Part shown: in pieces, positions 9,513 through 17,691 of the stretch
Layout of the letters: every line of letters begins with the position of its first letter
How positions within the stretch are numbered: position 1 is the first letter of the stretch
Assembly: GCF_001403615.1 (NCBI RefSeq)
Contig: NZ_LN879456.1
Coordinates: 1,240,001 to 1,304,000, forward strand
Direction: 5' to 3'
Length of the DNA: 64,000 nt
Origin: Desnuesiella massiliensis
GTDB lineage: Bacteria; Bacillota; Clostridia; Clostridiales; Clostridiaceae
Translations under genes and position numbers: made by a program
The notes under the pieces: model-generated
What the model saw: the letters and a program-made list of their open reading frames with translations, nothing else
Databases searched by the model: none
Told to the model about the DNA's origin: nothing

Positions 9513-10346
9513 TTATTGTTTACTGATTATCCAAAATGGACCTCCTGCATCTGCTCCTTTATTTGCTTCATTTAATACTATTGATAAATCCCACTTTTCT
9601 TCACTTCTTGTCCTACTTACTGGATCAGCAACTAAAATCTTTTTATCTTCTGTTACTCCCCTAAGCACAATAAAATGACCATTCCTTGTAAAATGTCCTT
9701 CTGCCATAATAGCAATTATAAGTTTACCCGCTACAAGAGCATCTACTATTTTTTGTGGCTCACTTGAAGCACAACCTTCTACTTTAAGTCCAAAGTGTTT
9801 TGCTCCATCAGGTATTAAAGTATGATAAGAACCCACCCCTTCGCAGTAATAACCATTTTCATAAGCCCATGTGCTCATTTGAACTGGATCAATTTTTTTA
9901 TCTGTAAGGCTTGACACAACTATAGCAAGAGAAGTCGGACCACAACCACTCCTTCCTATAGTACCTGTTTTCCCATAAGGCTTGTCCTTCCACCTTTCAT
10001 CAGCTTGATTATAATAAACCACTTCTGTTACTCCATCTTTAAAAGATACTCCTGAAAAGTCTAATCCACTACTTTCTAAATAGCTATTGTCATTAGGATT
10101 TATCAACTGTTCATATCCATACTGGCTTCTTATATTTTTAATCTGTGTTAACTCATTTCCAAAGAAAATGCTACTTAGCATTTCAAGTGGATTTGTAAGA
10201 ATATATACAATAAAAGCCAAAATTAAAAGCACCGAAATAATCGGTGCCAGTGATATAAAAATTATTTTGTTTCTGGTTTCATCATCTTTTGCAGCTTGAA
10301 TTACTATTTTAGCAATTGTAGCTGCTGATTTCGGATCTAATAGCAT
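9513..10346 (-). CDS. Membrane-anchored C39-like cysteine peptidase
   Basis: About 277 residues: one N-terminal membrane helix (IIFISLAPIISVLLILAFIV), a spacer, then a papain-like C39-type domain. The catalytic Cys is in GRSGCGPTSLAIV (about residue 135), the His in GHFIVLRG (about 223) and the Asp in VADP. The ATG at 10346 is preceded by GGAGGCGGG. In Tn1549-type elements a peptidase or cell-wall hydrolase gene follows virB4, and here too it is the first gene downstream of the virB4 3' end apart from the inserted GGDEF pair. Likely role: local wall remodelling or processing of a transfer component outside the membrane. Confidence 0.75.
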   Translation of the reverse strand: MLLDPKSAATIAKIVIQAAKDDETRNKIIFISLAPIISVLLILAFIVYILTNPLEMLSSIFFGNELTQIKNIRSQYGYEQLINPNDNSYLESSGLDFSGVSFKDGVTEVVYYNQADERWKDKPYGKTGTIGRSGCGPTSLAIVVSSLTDKKIDPVQMSTWAYENGYYCEGVGSYHTLIPDGAKHFGLKVEGCASSEPQKIVDALVAGKLIIAIMAEGHFTRNGHFIVLRGVTEDKKILVADPVSRTRSEEKWDLSIVLNEANKGADAGGPFWIISKQ

Positions 10347-10373
10347 AGAACCCGCCTCCATTATTATTTTTAA

Positions 10374-10410
10374 ACTAAAAAAGAAGGATTGAATTATTAC
10401 ATATCCTTCT
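10374..10410 (-). terminator. Rho-independent terminator after the CBS-GGDEF gene
   Basis: Perfect 8-bp arms (AGAAGGAT / ATCCTTCT) around a 13-base loop, followed on the minus strand by TTTTTT. It lies between the CBS-GGDEF stop and the C39 peptidase start, so it insulates the GGDEF pair from the downstream transfer gene. Confidence 0.75.
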
Positions 10411-10457
10411 CTAAACTAATATACAAATTGTTACTAGACTATAGATTTATTAAGATT

Positions 10458-11321
10458 TTATGCCGTTATACCTGTTTCAAAATCTTCAATAATAATATGA
10501 TCATTATTATTCTGTTTTGCTTTTGTTGATGCTAAACTTGCTACATTTACTAAATTTCTTATTGTTTCTATCCTATCGTCAATTATTCTGTCACTGAAAT
10601 TACAACATGCTATGCCAACAGATGCTGAAACTGGAATATTATAAGGATAATTATAATCTTTTATTGCCGTTACTATTTTTTTAGAAAGAATTTTACATTT
10701 ATTCGCATTATATGTAGTCAAAATTGCAAATTCATCCCCTGCATATCTACATAAAAAATTATCTGGTTGTATATTTTTTTTAAGTAAATCTGCCACAATT
10801 TTCAAAACTTTATCTCCATTTATGTGTCCAAACTTCTTATCAATATATCCAAAATTATTTAAATCTATAAATATTAATGAAACTTCTTTTCTTTGCTCTA
10901 TTAAACTATATATATTATAAAATAAATAATCGCTTTTATATAAACCCGTTAGTAAATCAATATGTCTTCCCAATTCTATCTTTAATTGACTTTTCGTAAT
11001 AACCCCTACAACTTTACTATTATCTTCTACAAATATTACATCTATGTTCTGATTAAAATCAAATAAATTTTTAATTTCCCATGTAGAGGTTTCTGAGCCT
11101 ACGCAAATATATCTATTAGTCATAACATCCGCAACTATTCTGTTAGGATTTGCAATTCCTAATTCTCTTAAAGTTAAGACTCCCACTAACTTTTTCTTAT
11201 CATAAACGGCAGAACACTCTATGTTATTTTGATAAAAAATCTCCTGAACTTTTTTTACTCCATCTAATACGTCTACTTTATAAAAATTTTTATCTATTAT
11301 ATCTAAAACCCTTTGTATCAT
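10458..11321 (-). CDS. CBS-pair diguanylate cyclase (GGDEF variant)
   Basis: A 287-residue protein with two CBS motifs in the first ~120 residues (nucleotide- or ligand-sensing) and a C-terminal GGDEF domain. The active-site loop reads AGDEF in CRYAGDEFAIL rather than GGDEF; A for the first G is tolerated in known active cyclases, so c-di-GMP synthesis is plausible. The start codon overlaps the stop of the upstream gene as ATGA, indicating coupling. It has its own terminator, and with its partner it is wedged between the virB4 3' end and the C39 peptidase, an insertion into the transfer operon. Confidence 0.85.
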   Translation of the reverse strand: MIQRVLDIIDKNFYKVDVLDGVKKVQEIFYQNNIECSAVYDKKKLVGVLTLRELGIANPNRIVADVMTNRYICVGSETSTWEIKNLFDFNQNIDVIFVEDNSKVVGVITKSQLKIELGRHIDLLTGLYKSDYLFYNIYSLIEQRKEVSLIFIDLNNFGYIDKKFGHINGDKVLKIVADLLKKNIQPDNFLCRYAGDEFAILTTYNANKCKILSKKIVTAIKDYNYPYNIPVSASVGIACCNFSDRIIDDRIETIRNLVNVASLASTKAKQNNNDHIIIEDFETGITA

Positions 11322-11668
11322 AAATCTATAGATTTGCTAACATTGATAGTTATATTAACTTGCGCCTTTATAATCATATCTTCATTAGCAATCCTTTCAA
11401 CCTCCTCCATTATTATTGGAATAAGTTTATCTTGCGGAAGCATATTTAAGATAGTCCTTCTAACAACTATTGCTTCCACGCACTGATGTTCTATTTTAAC
11501 TATTTCATATTGATCAGGAGATAATATATCTACCATTCTTCTAGCAGCCTCTGGACCTATTGGCGCTTTCTTACCAACAATTAATATGTCTTGCATAGGA
11601 GGCATTTCAAACTCTGAAAATCTCATACTTATTTCAGCTTTTTTAGTTCCTTCTGATTTATATCCCAT
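11318..11668 (-). CDS. Conserved-looking 116-residue protein coupled to the GGDEF gene
   Basis: I do not recognise the family. It is a soluble alpha/beta protein with no membrane helix or signal peptide; the segment IVGKKAPIGPEAARRMVDIL may bind a nucleotide or phosphate, and the C-terminus is strand-rich. A good ribosome site (GGAAGG) precedes the ATG. Its stop overlaps the start of the CBS-GGDEF gene (ATGA), so the two are made together, suggesting a regulator or partner of that cyclase. Confidence 0.7.
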   Translation of the reverse strand: MGYKSEGTKKAEISMRFSEFEMPPMQDILIVGKKAPIGPEAARRMVDILSPDQYEIVKIEHQCVEAIVVRRTILNMLPQDKLIPIIMEEVERIANEDMIIKAQVNITINVSKSIDL

Positions 11669-11783
11669 AAATATGTCACCTTCCTTAATTTCATAAACTA
11701 TATTATCATAAATTGTCTAATTATTCTATTATTTTACTTAAATTTTATTGTCGATAAGTTTTATACTTTAATAATATTACTAT

Positions 11784-11970
11784 TTATCTTCCCCCAGCTT
11801 TCCCAATATACTCAAATTTATATTCAGGTATCTCAAACACCACATGAAGTCTCTTAGACCCTATAATAAGTAGTGCATTTCCTCTTTTCTTACTAGCAAG
11901 CAGCTCCTCCTCTGCATCTGTTAAATTGTAAAGGTCTTTTGTTTCTTGTAGATTTCTGCCATCTGTACCC
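11784..11970 (-). pseudogene. virB4: virB4 (TraE-like) 3' fragment
   Basis: The minus strand from 11970 to a TAA at 11784 encodes the C-terminal 61 residues of a VirB4-type conjugation ATPase: TDGRNLQETKDLYNLTDAEE..., then GSKRLHVVFEIPEYKFEYIGKAGGR. It has no start of its own. Joined to the fragment at 25,973-27,627 it gives one uninterrupted 612-codon frame (ATG-GGT-ACA-GAT across the junction). The two parts are separated by the 14-kb transposon. Confidence 0.85.
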
Positions 11971-11996
11971 AGGCTTAATTGTTTTAAAGCAACTTT

Positions 11997-13616
11997 TTAT
12001 TTTTGTTCTAAATTGCCTATAAATTTATAATAAATAGTGATGTCTTGATGCTTTTCTCTTTTACCTGTTGCTTCAGATTTTTCATAATAGCCTTGTCCAA
12101 TCTCAATCCTATCAATGAGTTCGTGCATTATAACAGGGTTAAGTTCCGTTATATTTGAATATTTCTTTATAAGTTCTATAAATCGTTCATTATTTTTACT
12201 TGTATCTTTAAAATTTACTATATCAAACTTTAAGTTAGTTATTCTCTCTTTAACTTCCTTTTGCTCATTTTCATAATTAACTGATAGTTTAGTAAATCTT
12301 TCATCCGTTATTTTCCCTCTTACATTATCTTCATACAGGTGCTGTATTAAATCATCTATTTCTCTATACCTTTTCTCAGCCTTTGTTAATTCTTCTTCTA
12401 AGGCTATCTTTCCTATTTTATCCGTATCCTTTGTTTTATCTTTAAGTTTTTTTAATATAGCTTCTTCATCTTCTATAGCAAGCTGTGCATATTTTCTTAT
12501 TTCCTCTATAACAATTTCACATAATAGGTCATAGTTTATCATGTGGTTTGTACAGCCTTCTTTCCCACGCCTTCTGTAATTACTGCAAAATAAAGATGCT
12601 AAACCTTTTTTATGTCTTGGACTATAAGTCATGGCATAACCACAATCAGCACATTTAGTAATACCTGCAAATAGGTTTATTCCTATTCTTTTTTCCCTAT
12701 ATTTTGATTTAAGCCTATACTGAACCTCATCAAATAGTTCTTTATCTATAATTGCTTCATGAGTATTATAGACTATAATCCAATCTTCCTTAGGCTGCAT
12801 TTCTAATTTTTTAACTTTAAAAGAAGTTTTTTTGCTCTTTCCTTGAACCATATGCCCTAAATATGCCATGTTATGGAGCATATCATTTACAGCTTGGTCT
12901 GACCATCTTGAGGTTTTTGTAAATTTCTCTACTGGAGTATGAGTTAAGTGCAAACATCTATATACAGCAGGTGGTAATATACCTTCTTCATTAAAGGTTT
13001 TAGCAATTTTTCTTGAACCATATCCTATAGTTGCAAGATAAAACATTCTTTTTACTATTTCTGCCGCAGGTTCATCAATAATAAACCTGTTCTTGTTTTC
13101 AGGATCTTTCTTGTAGCCATAGGGTGCATAAGAGCCAATATATTCTCCTTTTTTCATTTTAGCTTGGAATACTGATTTTACCTTCTTTGAAGTATCTTTT
13201 GCTACCATTTCATTGATTATATTTTTAAAAGGAGCTATGTCATTATCACTATTGTTTGAATCAAAACCATCATTTATGGCAATATATCTTACTCCTTTTG
13301 ATGGAAAATATATTTCTGTATATTGCCCTGTTAGAATATAGTTCCTTCCTAATCTGCTTAAATCCTTTGTAATAACCACATTTACAGTACCATTTTCAAT
13401 ATCCTTAATCATTCTTTTAAAGGCTGGTCTATCAAAGTTAGTTCCACTATACCCATCATCTACATAATAATCCACTATATTGAATTTATTTTCCTTAGCA
13501 AAATCACTGAGTATTTGCTTTTGATTTAAAATACTTTCGCTTTCACTTGAATTTTCATCATCTCTGCTTAATCTGCAATATAAAGCTGCATTGTATAAAT
13601 TCTTTTGTTTCTTCAA
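11997..13616 (-). CDS. tnpX: Large serine recombinase (TnpX-like transposase)
   Basis: A 539-residue site-specific recombinase that excises and inserts the transposon through a covalent phosphoserine. The N-terminal resolvase domain has the catalytic Ser in YCRLSRDD, the DDGYSGTNFDRPAF segment and TKDLSRLGR. A recombinase domain and a zinc-ribbon (CADCGYAM ... CSNYRRRGKEGC) follow, then a long coiled-coil and a C-terminal DUF4368-like region. A TTG at 13616 preceded by GGAGGG is the likely start; the longer frame to 13658 lacks a site. The stop is 26 bases from the transposon end, as expected for TnpX. Confidence 0.92.
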   Translation of the reverse strand: MKKQKNLYNAALYCRLSRDDENSSESESILNQKQILSDFAKENKFNIVDYYVDDGYSGTNFDRPAFKRMIKDIENGTVNVVITKDLSRLGRNYILTGQYTEIYFPSKGVRYIAINDGFDSNNSDNDIAPFKNIINEMVAKDTSKKVKSVFQAKMKKGEYIGSYAPYGYKKDPENKNRFIIDEPAAEIVKRMFYLATIGYGSRKIAKTFNEEGILPPAVYRCLHLTHTPVEKFTKTSRWSDQAVNDMLHNMAYLGHMVQGKSKKTSFKVKKLEMQPKEDWIIVYNTHEAIIDKELFDEVQYRLKSKYREKRIGINLFAGITKCADCGYAMTYSPRHKKGLASLFCSNYRRRGKEGCTNHMINYDLLCEIVIEEIRKYAQLAIEDEEAILKKLKDKTKDTDKIGKIALEEELTKAEKRYREIDDLIQHLYEDNVRGKITDERFTKLSVNYENEQKEVKERITNLKFDIVNFKDTSKNNERFIELIKKYSNITELNPVIMHELIDRIEIGQGYYEKSEATGKREKHQDITIYYKFIGNLEQK

Positions 13617-13737
13617 TATTCTTGCCCTCCTTTTTTGAAGAAACAACATAAAAAGCACGTACCTTGATTTCCGTTGAATCTATTATATACAGAATCAAGA
13701 ATTATTTCCATACATGCTTTTTATGTATTTCATTTTT

Positions 13738-13899
13738 TTAACCGCTATCCTTCTTTTTATTTTTATTAAGATTTTCTTCAATATCCTTAGAGATAGCTGT
13801 AATCAATATTTCCTTAGCTGATTTAGTGCCATTAAAAATACTTTTAATGCAAAATACTGTATTACCTTTTCTTATAGTTTCTTCTCTCCTAATTTCCAT
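13738..13899 (-). CDS. tnpW: TnpW-like small transposon protein
   Basis: A 53-residue basic protein with a perfect GGTGGAGGAATTT leader before its ATG. The RKGNTVFCIKSIFNG core followed by KSAKEILITAISKDI resembles the TnpW proteins of Tn4451-family elements. It lies just upstream of tnpX, the family's usual position. Its biochemical role is unknown; it may assist excision. Confidence 0.7.
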   Translation of the reverse strand: MEIRREETIRKGNTVFCIKSIFNGTKSAKEILITAISKDIEENLNKNKKKDSG

Positions 13900-14346
13900 A
13901 AATTCCTCCACCTTTCTTCTTCACACCTTCCGATACAATTCCTATGCTCCTATAAGCACGTCTTCAAGCCTCACTATGTGACCTTTAATTTGCAGGTACG
14001 CTCCCTAAAATAGTTCATGGCATACTTTCAGCAAAACTTAATATAAATCTTGGTATGTGTTATTTAATTTTCAATGAACTAAAAAAAGTCCTCACTATAT
14101 AGCCTTAGAAAAGGTTATAAGGGGACACTTTCAAAAGTATTTTTATATTCTATTTAGGATATTGATAAATAAAAAAAGAACCGCTTACTTAAAAACGATT
14201 CTCTTAAATCTATTGTTATATATAGCTCTATACACTTAATATATTATAATCCTTCTTTCAATATCCTATATATTTATATTGTATATTATTGGGGTCACAA
14301 AATGACGGGGGGCAGGTGACACTATGACACCCGCCTTGAAATATTT
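13900..14346. other. Non-coding leader region between hemerythrin and tnpW
   Basis: About 450 bases with no convincing gene. It holds a terminator (14,081-14,130), a GC-richer stretch at 13,930-14,030 that resembles the conserved leader before tnpW in other transposons, and near 14,253-14,287 a motif (ATACAATATAA...GGATATTGAAAGA on the minus strand) shared with 7,690-7,725. An in-frame remnant AYLQIKGHIVRLEDVLIGA is readable on the minus strand near 13,965-14,020 but lacks a start. Confidence 0.5.
14081..14130 (-). terminator. Terminator downstream of the hemerythrin gene
   Basis: On the minus strand an imperfect stem (GTCC...TTATA.CCTT / AAGG.TATA...GGAC) closes with a short TTCT loop and is followed by seven T residues. 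It would end the leftward transcript of the hemerythrin/chemoreceptor genes before tnpW. Confidence 0.6.
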
Positions 14347-14742
14347 CTATTCTTCACTTATAATAAGTTTGTCCTTTTCTAATATATGTTTCACTAACCA
14401 ATCAACTATAAAGTTAACAATTTCCAATAAATATTTATCTTGATTGTAATCCATTTTATTTAAATCAACATTCTTTATCTTTTGAATAAATTCTTCATGC
14501 TCAATTTTATGAGAGAAGAATTTTTTATATCCTACTTGCTGCATATAATCTTCTTCATCATTAAAATGAAACACTGTATAATCTTCAAGTTCTTTTAAAA
14601 TTTCTACTATTTTGTCATATTTATCAGTATAGAAATCATTATTTAAAACTTCGTAAGCCTTATTTGCTATTTTTACTAATTGCTTATGTTCATCATCAAT
14701 TCTATCAACACCAATTGAATATTCATCTTTCCATTTAATCAT
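14347..14742 (-). CDS. Bacteriohemerythrin
   Basis: A 131-residue four-helix oxygen-binding di-iron protein. The ligands are recognisable: H in DDEHKQL, H and E in FHFNDEEDYM, H pair in SHKIEHEEF, and H/D near the C-terminus in KHILEKDK. GGAGGG precedes the ATG. It lies 32 bases after the chemoreceptor gene on the same strand, so the two are probably co-transcribed. In clostridia these proteins are linked to oxygen sensing or tolerance; paired with a chemoreceptor it suggests an aerotaxis-type cargo. Confidence 0.93.
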   Translation of the reverse strand: MIKWKDEYSIGVDRIDDEHKQLVKIANKAYEVLNNDFYTDKYDKIVEILKELEDYTVFHFNDEEDYMQQVGYKKFFSHKIEHEEFIQKIKNVDLNKMDYNQDKYLLEIVNFIVDWLVKHILEKDKLIISEE

Positions 14743-14774
14743 TATATCCCTCCACCTTACTTAATACCTTTATT

Positions 14775-16049
14775 TTAAATTTTAAACTTAGAAATTTCAA
14801 ATTTTAATTTTTCTGCACTTTCTTTTGTCTTTATAACTTCTTCTAAAACTTCATTGGATTTATTATTTACCTCAGATATTTTGTTTGCTATATCCGTAGT
14901 ACCGCCTGCACCTTCACTGGCTGCTTGTGCTACTCCATCTATAGTTTTTAATACATCACTAATGGAAGCTAAAAGTTCCTCGGAAGTTGAGCTAAAGTCC
15001 ATAACAAGACTATCTACAAATTTAGCATCTTGACTATATTTATTAGCTACTTCAAGCATAGTTTTGTAATCCTTATCCACATCAGTTGACACAAAGCTTA
15101 AAAGATTGTTAGAGTTTTCTGTAAGGTTTTTAACTGCATTTGTTACTTTACTTGTTATGTTTTGTATTTCATTCACAGTATCCTTTGATTGTTCTGCAAG
15201 TTTTCTTACTTCCTCAGCTACTACTGAAAATCCTCTTCCTGCTTCTCCAGCCCTTGCAGCTTCTATTGCCGCATTTAATGCTAAAAGATTTGTTTGTTCT
15301 GTTATTTGCATAATAGCATTTGAAAGCACATTAATCTGCTCGACTACTTTTGATTCTTCTATAGCCTTTTCAAGTCCTGCTTTGGTGTTAATAAATATTT
15401 CATTAGCTTTCTTTTGAGCATTTTCCACATTTTCTTTTGTTTTATAGGCTCTTTTATTTATCTCTCCTGCCTGCACAGCGCCTTCCTGCGATTTTTCTGC
15501 TATGGAATGCACTGCTCTTTCTATTTCCTGTGATGTAGCTGTCATTTCTTCAGCAGAGGCTGCTGTTTCTTCCATACTTGCAGACAGTTCCTCTGTGGTT
15601 GCCGATACTTCTTCTATGTTTTCATTTAAATTAGTTACATTTGAATTTACACTTTCTAAAACATTTTCTATTTCATTGTATTCATTTATGACATTACTTA
15701 CTAAAGTTTTTAAAGAGTCCTGCATTTTAGCAACATTATTATACAATACACCTATTTCATCATTACTTTTCAATTCACATTTATAAGTTAAATCTCCATT
15801 ATTTATAAAATTAAAGCAAACATTCAATTTATTTATAGCATTAATTAAAGTAATTTTCCCTATTAAAAAAGAAGTAAATCCAACAATTATACCTGCTACT
15901 ATACATATCAAAGTAAAATACATCGAATATGAAGACTTCTTATAATAAGTAAAAAAACTCCCCAAAATAGGAAAAATAATTCCCATCAAAATACCTACAA
16001 ATAGTGATAAGTACAAATATCTTCGAATAACACTTTTGCTAGAAATCAC
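14775..16049 (-). CDS. Methyl-accepting chemotaxis protein
   Basis: A 424-residue membrane chemoreceptor with two N-terminal membrane helices separated by only a few polar residues (so almost no periplasmic/extracellular sensor), a HAMP-like linker, and the long coiled-coil signalling domain. The hairpin tip is recognisable as ITEQTNLLALNAAIEAARAG plus RGFSVVAEEVRKLAEQS, which binds CheA/CheW. The start is a GTG at 16049 with GGGG upstream. With no extracellular domain it probably senses a membrane or cytoplasmic signal, perhaps the adjacent hemerythrin. Confidence 0.94.
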   Translation of the reverse strand: MISSKSVIRRYLYLSLFVGILMGIIFPILGSFFTYYKKSSYSMYFTLICIVAGIIVGFTSFLIGKITLINAINKLNVCFNFINNGDLTYKCELKSNDEIGVLYNNVAKMQDSLKTLVSNVINEYNEIENVLESVNSNVTNLNENIEEVSATTEELSASMEETAASAEEMTATSQEIERAVHSIAEKSQEGAVQAGEINKRAYKTKENVENAQKKANEIFINTKAGLEKAIEESKVVEQINVLSNAIMQITEQTNLLALNAAIEAARAGEAGRGFSVVAEEVRKLAEQSKDTVNEIQNITSKVTNAVKNLTENSNNLLSFVSTDVDKDYKTMLEVANKYSQDAKFVDSLVMDFSSTSEELLASISDVLKTIDGVAQAASEGAGGTTDIANKISEVNNKSNEVLEEVIKTKESAEKLKFEISKFKI

Positions 16050-16134
16050 AATATTTACCCCTTTCTTTTATTTATGTTCTTATATAAATTTCATGAATTT
16101 ATCATATATTCCGCAACTCTATACTATTATTTTA

Positions 16135-16220
16135 CAAAAAAAAAGAAAAATAGCAATAAATTTGTGGAATTATATTTAATTTTGAAGTTATAAATCCAAT
16201 TACTTTATTGCTATTTTTTA
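16135..16220 (-). terminator. Long-loop terminator of the restriction operon
   Basis: A perfect 15-bp inverted repeat (AAAAATAGCAATAAA / TTTATTGCTATTTTT) encloses a ~44-base loop and is followed by a T-rich run on the minus strand, just after the specificity-gene stop. Confidence 0.6.
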
Positions 16221-16228
16221 TGTGATTT

Positions 16229-17644
16229 TTATTGCTTAGTAATATCTTTCATTTTTTCTTCAATCCATTTTATTGCAGTTAGTTCACCTTCTTCTATAGC
16301 CATTTCTACTGCTTGCTTGGCAATGTTTAAAAGCTTTTCTGAGTTTTGTTTTAAAATATTAGTTTCTAAAATTAATTCTTTTATATTATTTTGAATTTCT
16401 CCATCAATAATTGGTAATTCTATGTTTAAGAAATCTATTTTATTTAATGAAGTCAAAATAGTCCCTGAACAATTTTGTTTTAAAATAAGTTGAACAGGTT
16501 CACTCTTAAAAAGCAATAATAAAGTTTCAGAATTAATTAATTTTGATGAAAGAACATAAAATCCTGTAGAACATATTGCATTATTGTAATTTTCATTAAT
16601 TATAGCACAACTTTTCAATGAACCTTCTATCGAAGAAACAATAATATTACCACTTTTTACTTGCCGTCTTGCCCTTGATGGCAAATTTTCTCCAAAGTCA
16701 ATTGTTGAATCTATAATGTTTCCTAAAGTTCCGATATTAGATAATTCAATATATTTATATTCTTTACCACTTAATGGTAGGTAGTTACTGTCTTTTAATT
16801 CACATAACTCTGCAATCTTTTTACTACCATTTTTATAATTTTTAATTTTTTCTATTATTTCATCATACTTTGGCTGATAATATTCAGCATCTAACCTTCC
16901 AGTAGCATTAAAAGAACTGCTTAAAGTTTTAACGGAAATATTTTTATTATTTAATTCATTTTCTTTAAATCCTATTTCAGATAAAAGCATTTCTTCTGCT
17001 TGTTTGTATAACTTGGTGGATTGAGCCAGTAGCTCATGTGCATGAATTACTGTCTTTTCAACAATCTCTTGAAATTTATTTCCCGCATTAGGTATTTTAA
17101 TATTTTTTATTTTATATATAAATAAATTAAGCTGTACATTTCCAGTTGAATGCCTTATAGACTGATATACTCCGTATTTAGTAAGCATAAATGTTGATAG
17201 GTAATATGGACTATAGGTCTTATTTACTCTAATTATACCTACATGTCTATCACAATTAGCAGGTAATATAGTTTTATTTACTACGGCACAATTTCCTATA
17301 GTTCCAACCGTTGATATTATTACATCTTTATATTTTAATGCCGTTCTTGGATTTTTTTCATGCTGTCTATTAGAAATATAACCATTACCTGATAAATCAA
17401 AGACATTTTGTTTAGGGGATTTAGCTGAAATCAAATTGATATTTGAATTTTCATCAAAATCTATTGATTCATGAATTCCATCCGTTACAGTAGCAAAATC
17501 ATTTATATAATGATATCCTAATTTATTAATCATATTATCATATTCTAAGTATTCTTTTTTAAAAAATTCGCTATCTATTCTAAACTCTAAATTTTCCTTT
17601 AGAACTTCACTAAGCTTTATCTCCACTGCTTCAAGCCCGTCCAT
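16229..17644 (-). CDS. Restriction-modification specificity subunit (HsdS-type)
   Basis: A 471-residue DNA sequence-recognition subunit with two target-recognition halves, each ending in a helical spacer (ELLAQSTKLYKQAEEMLLSEIGF near 210; ILKQNSEKLLNIAKQAVEMAIEEGE near 445), the layout of HsdS. The ATG at 17644 has a poor ribosome site. The frame is open upstream through the hsdM stop region (SPSLAEFDEGKYKKLM...), so translation may begin earlier or by coupling to the upstream gene. It probably directs the adjacent nuclease-methylase. Confidence 0.88.
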   Translation of the reverse strand: MDGLEAVEIKLSEVLKENLEFRIDSEFFKKEYLEYDNMINKLGYHYINDFATVTDGIHESIDFDENSNINLISAKSPKQNVFDLSGNGYISNRQHEKNPRTALKYKDVIISTVGTIGNCAVVNKTILPANCDRHVGIIRVNKTYSPYYLSTFMLTKYGVYQSIRHSTGNVQLNLFIYKIKNIKIPNAGNKFQEIVEKTVIHAHELLAQSTKLYKQAEEMLLSEIGFKENELNNKNISVKTLSSSFNATGRLDAEYYQPKYDEIIEKIKNYKNGSKKIAELCELKDSNYLPLSGKEYKYIELSNIGTLGNIIDSTIDFGENLPSRARRQVKSGNIIVSSIEGSLKSCAIINENYNNAICSTGFYVLSSKLINSETLLLLFKSEPVQLILKQNCSGTILTSLNKIDFLNIELPIIDGEIQNNIKELILETNILKQNSEKLLNIAKQAVEMAIEEGELTAIKWIEEKMKDITKQ

Positions 17645-17691
17645 AAGCTTTTTATATTTGCCTTCATCAAATTCTGCTAAAGACGGGCTGT

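Noticed and set aside
13924..14030. A small gene ending AYLQIKGHIVRLEDVLIGA
   Set aside because: A stop lies just upstream and no start codon or ribosome site is available; treated as leader sequence.
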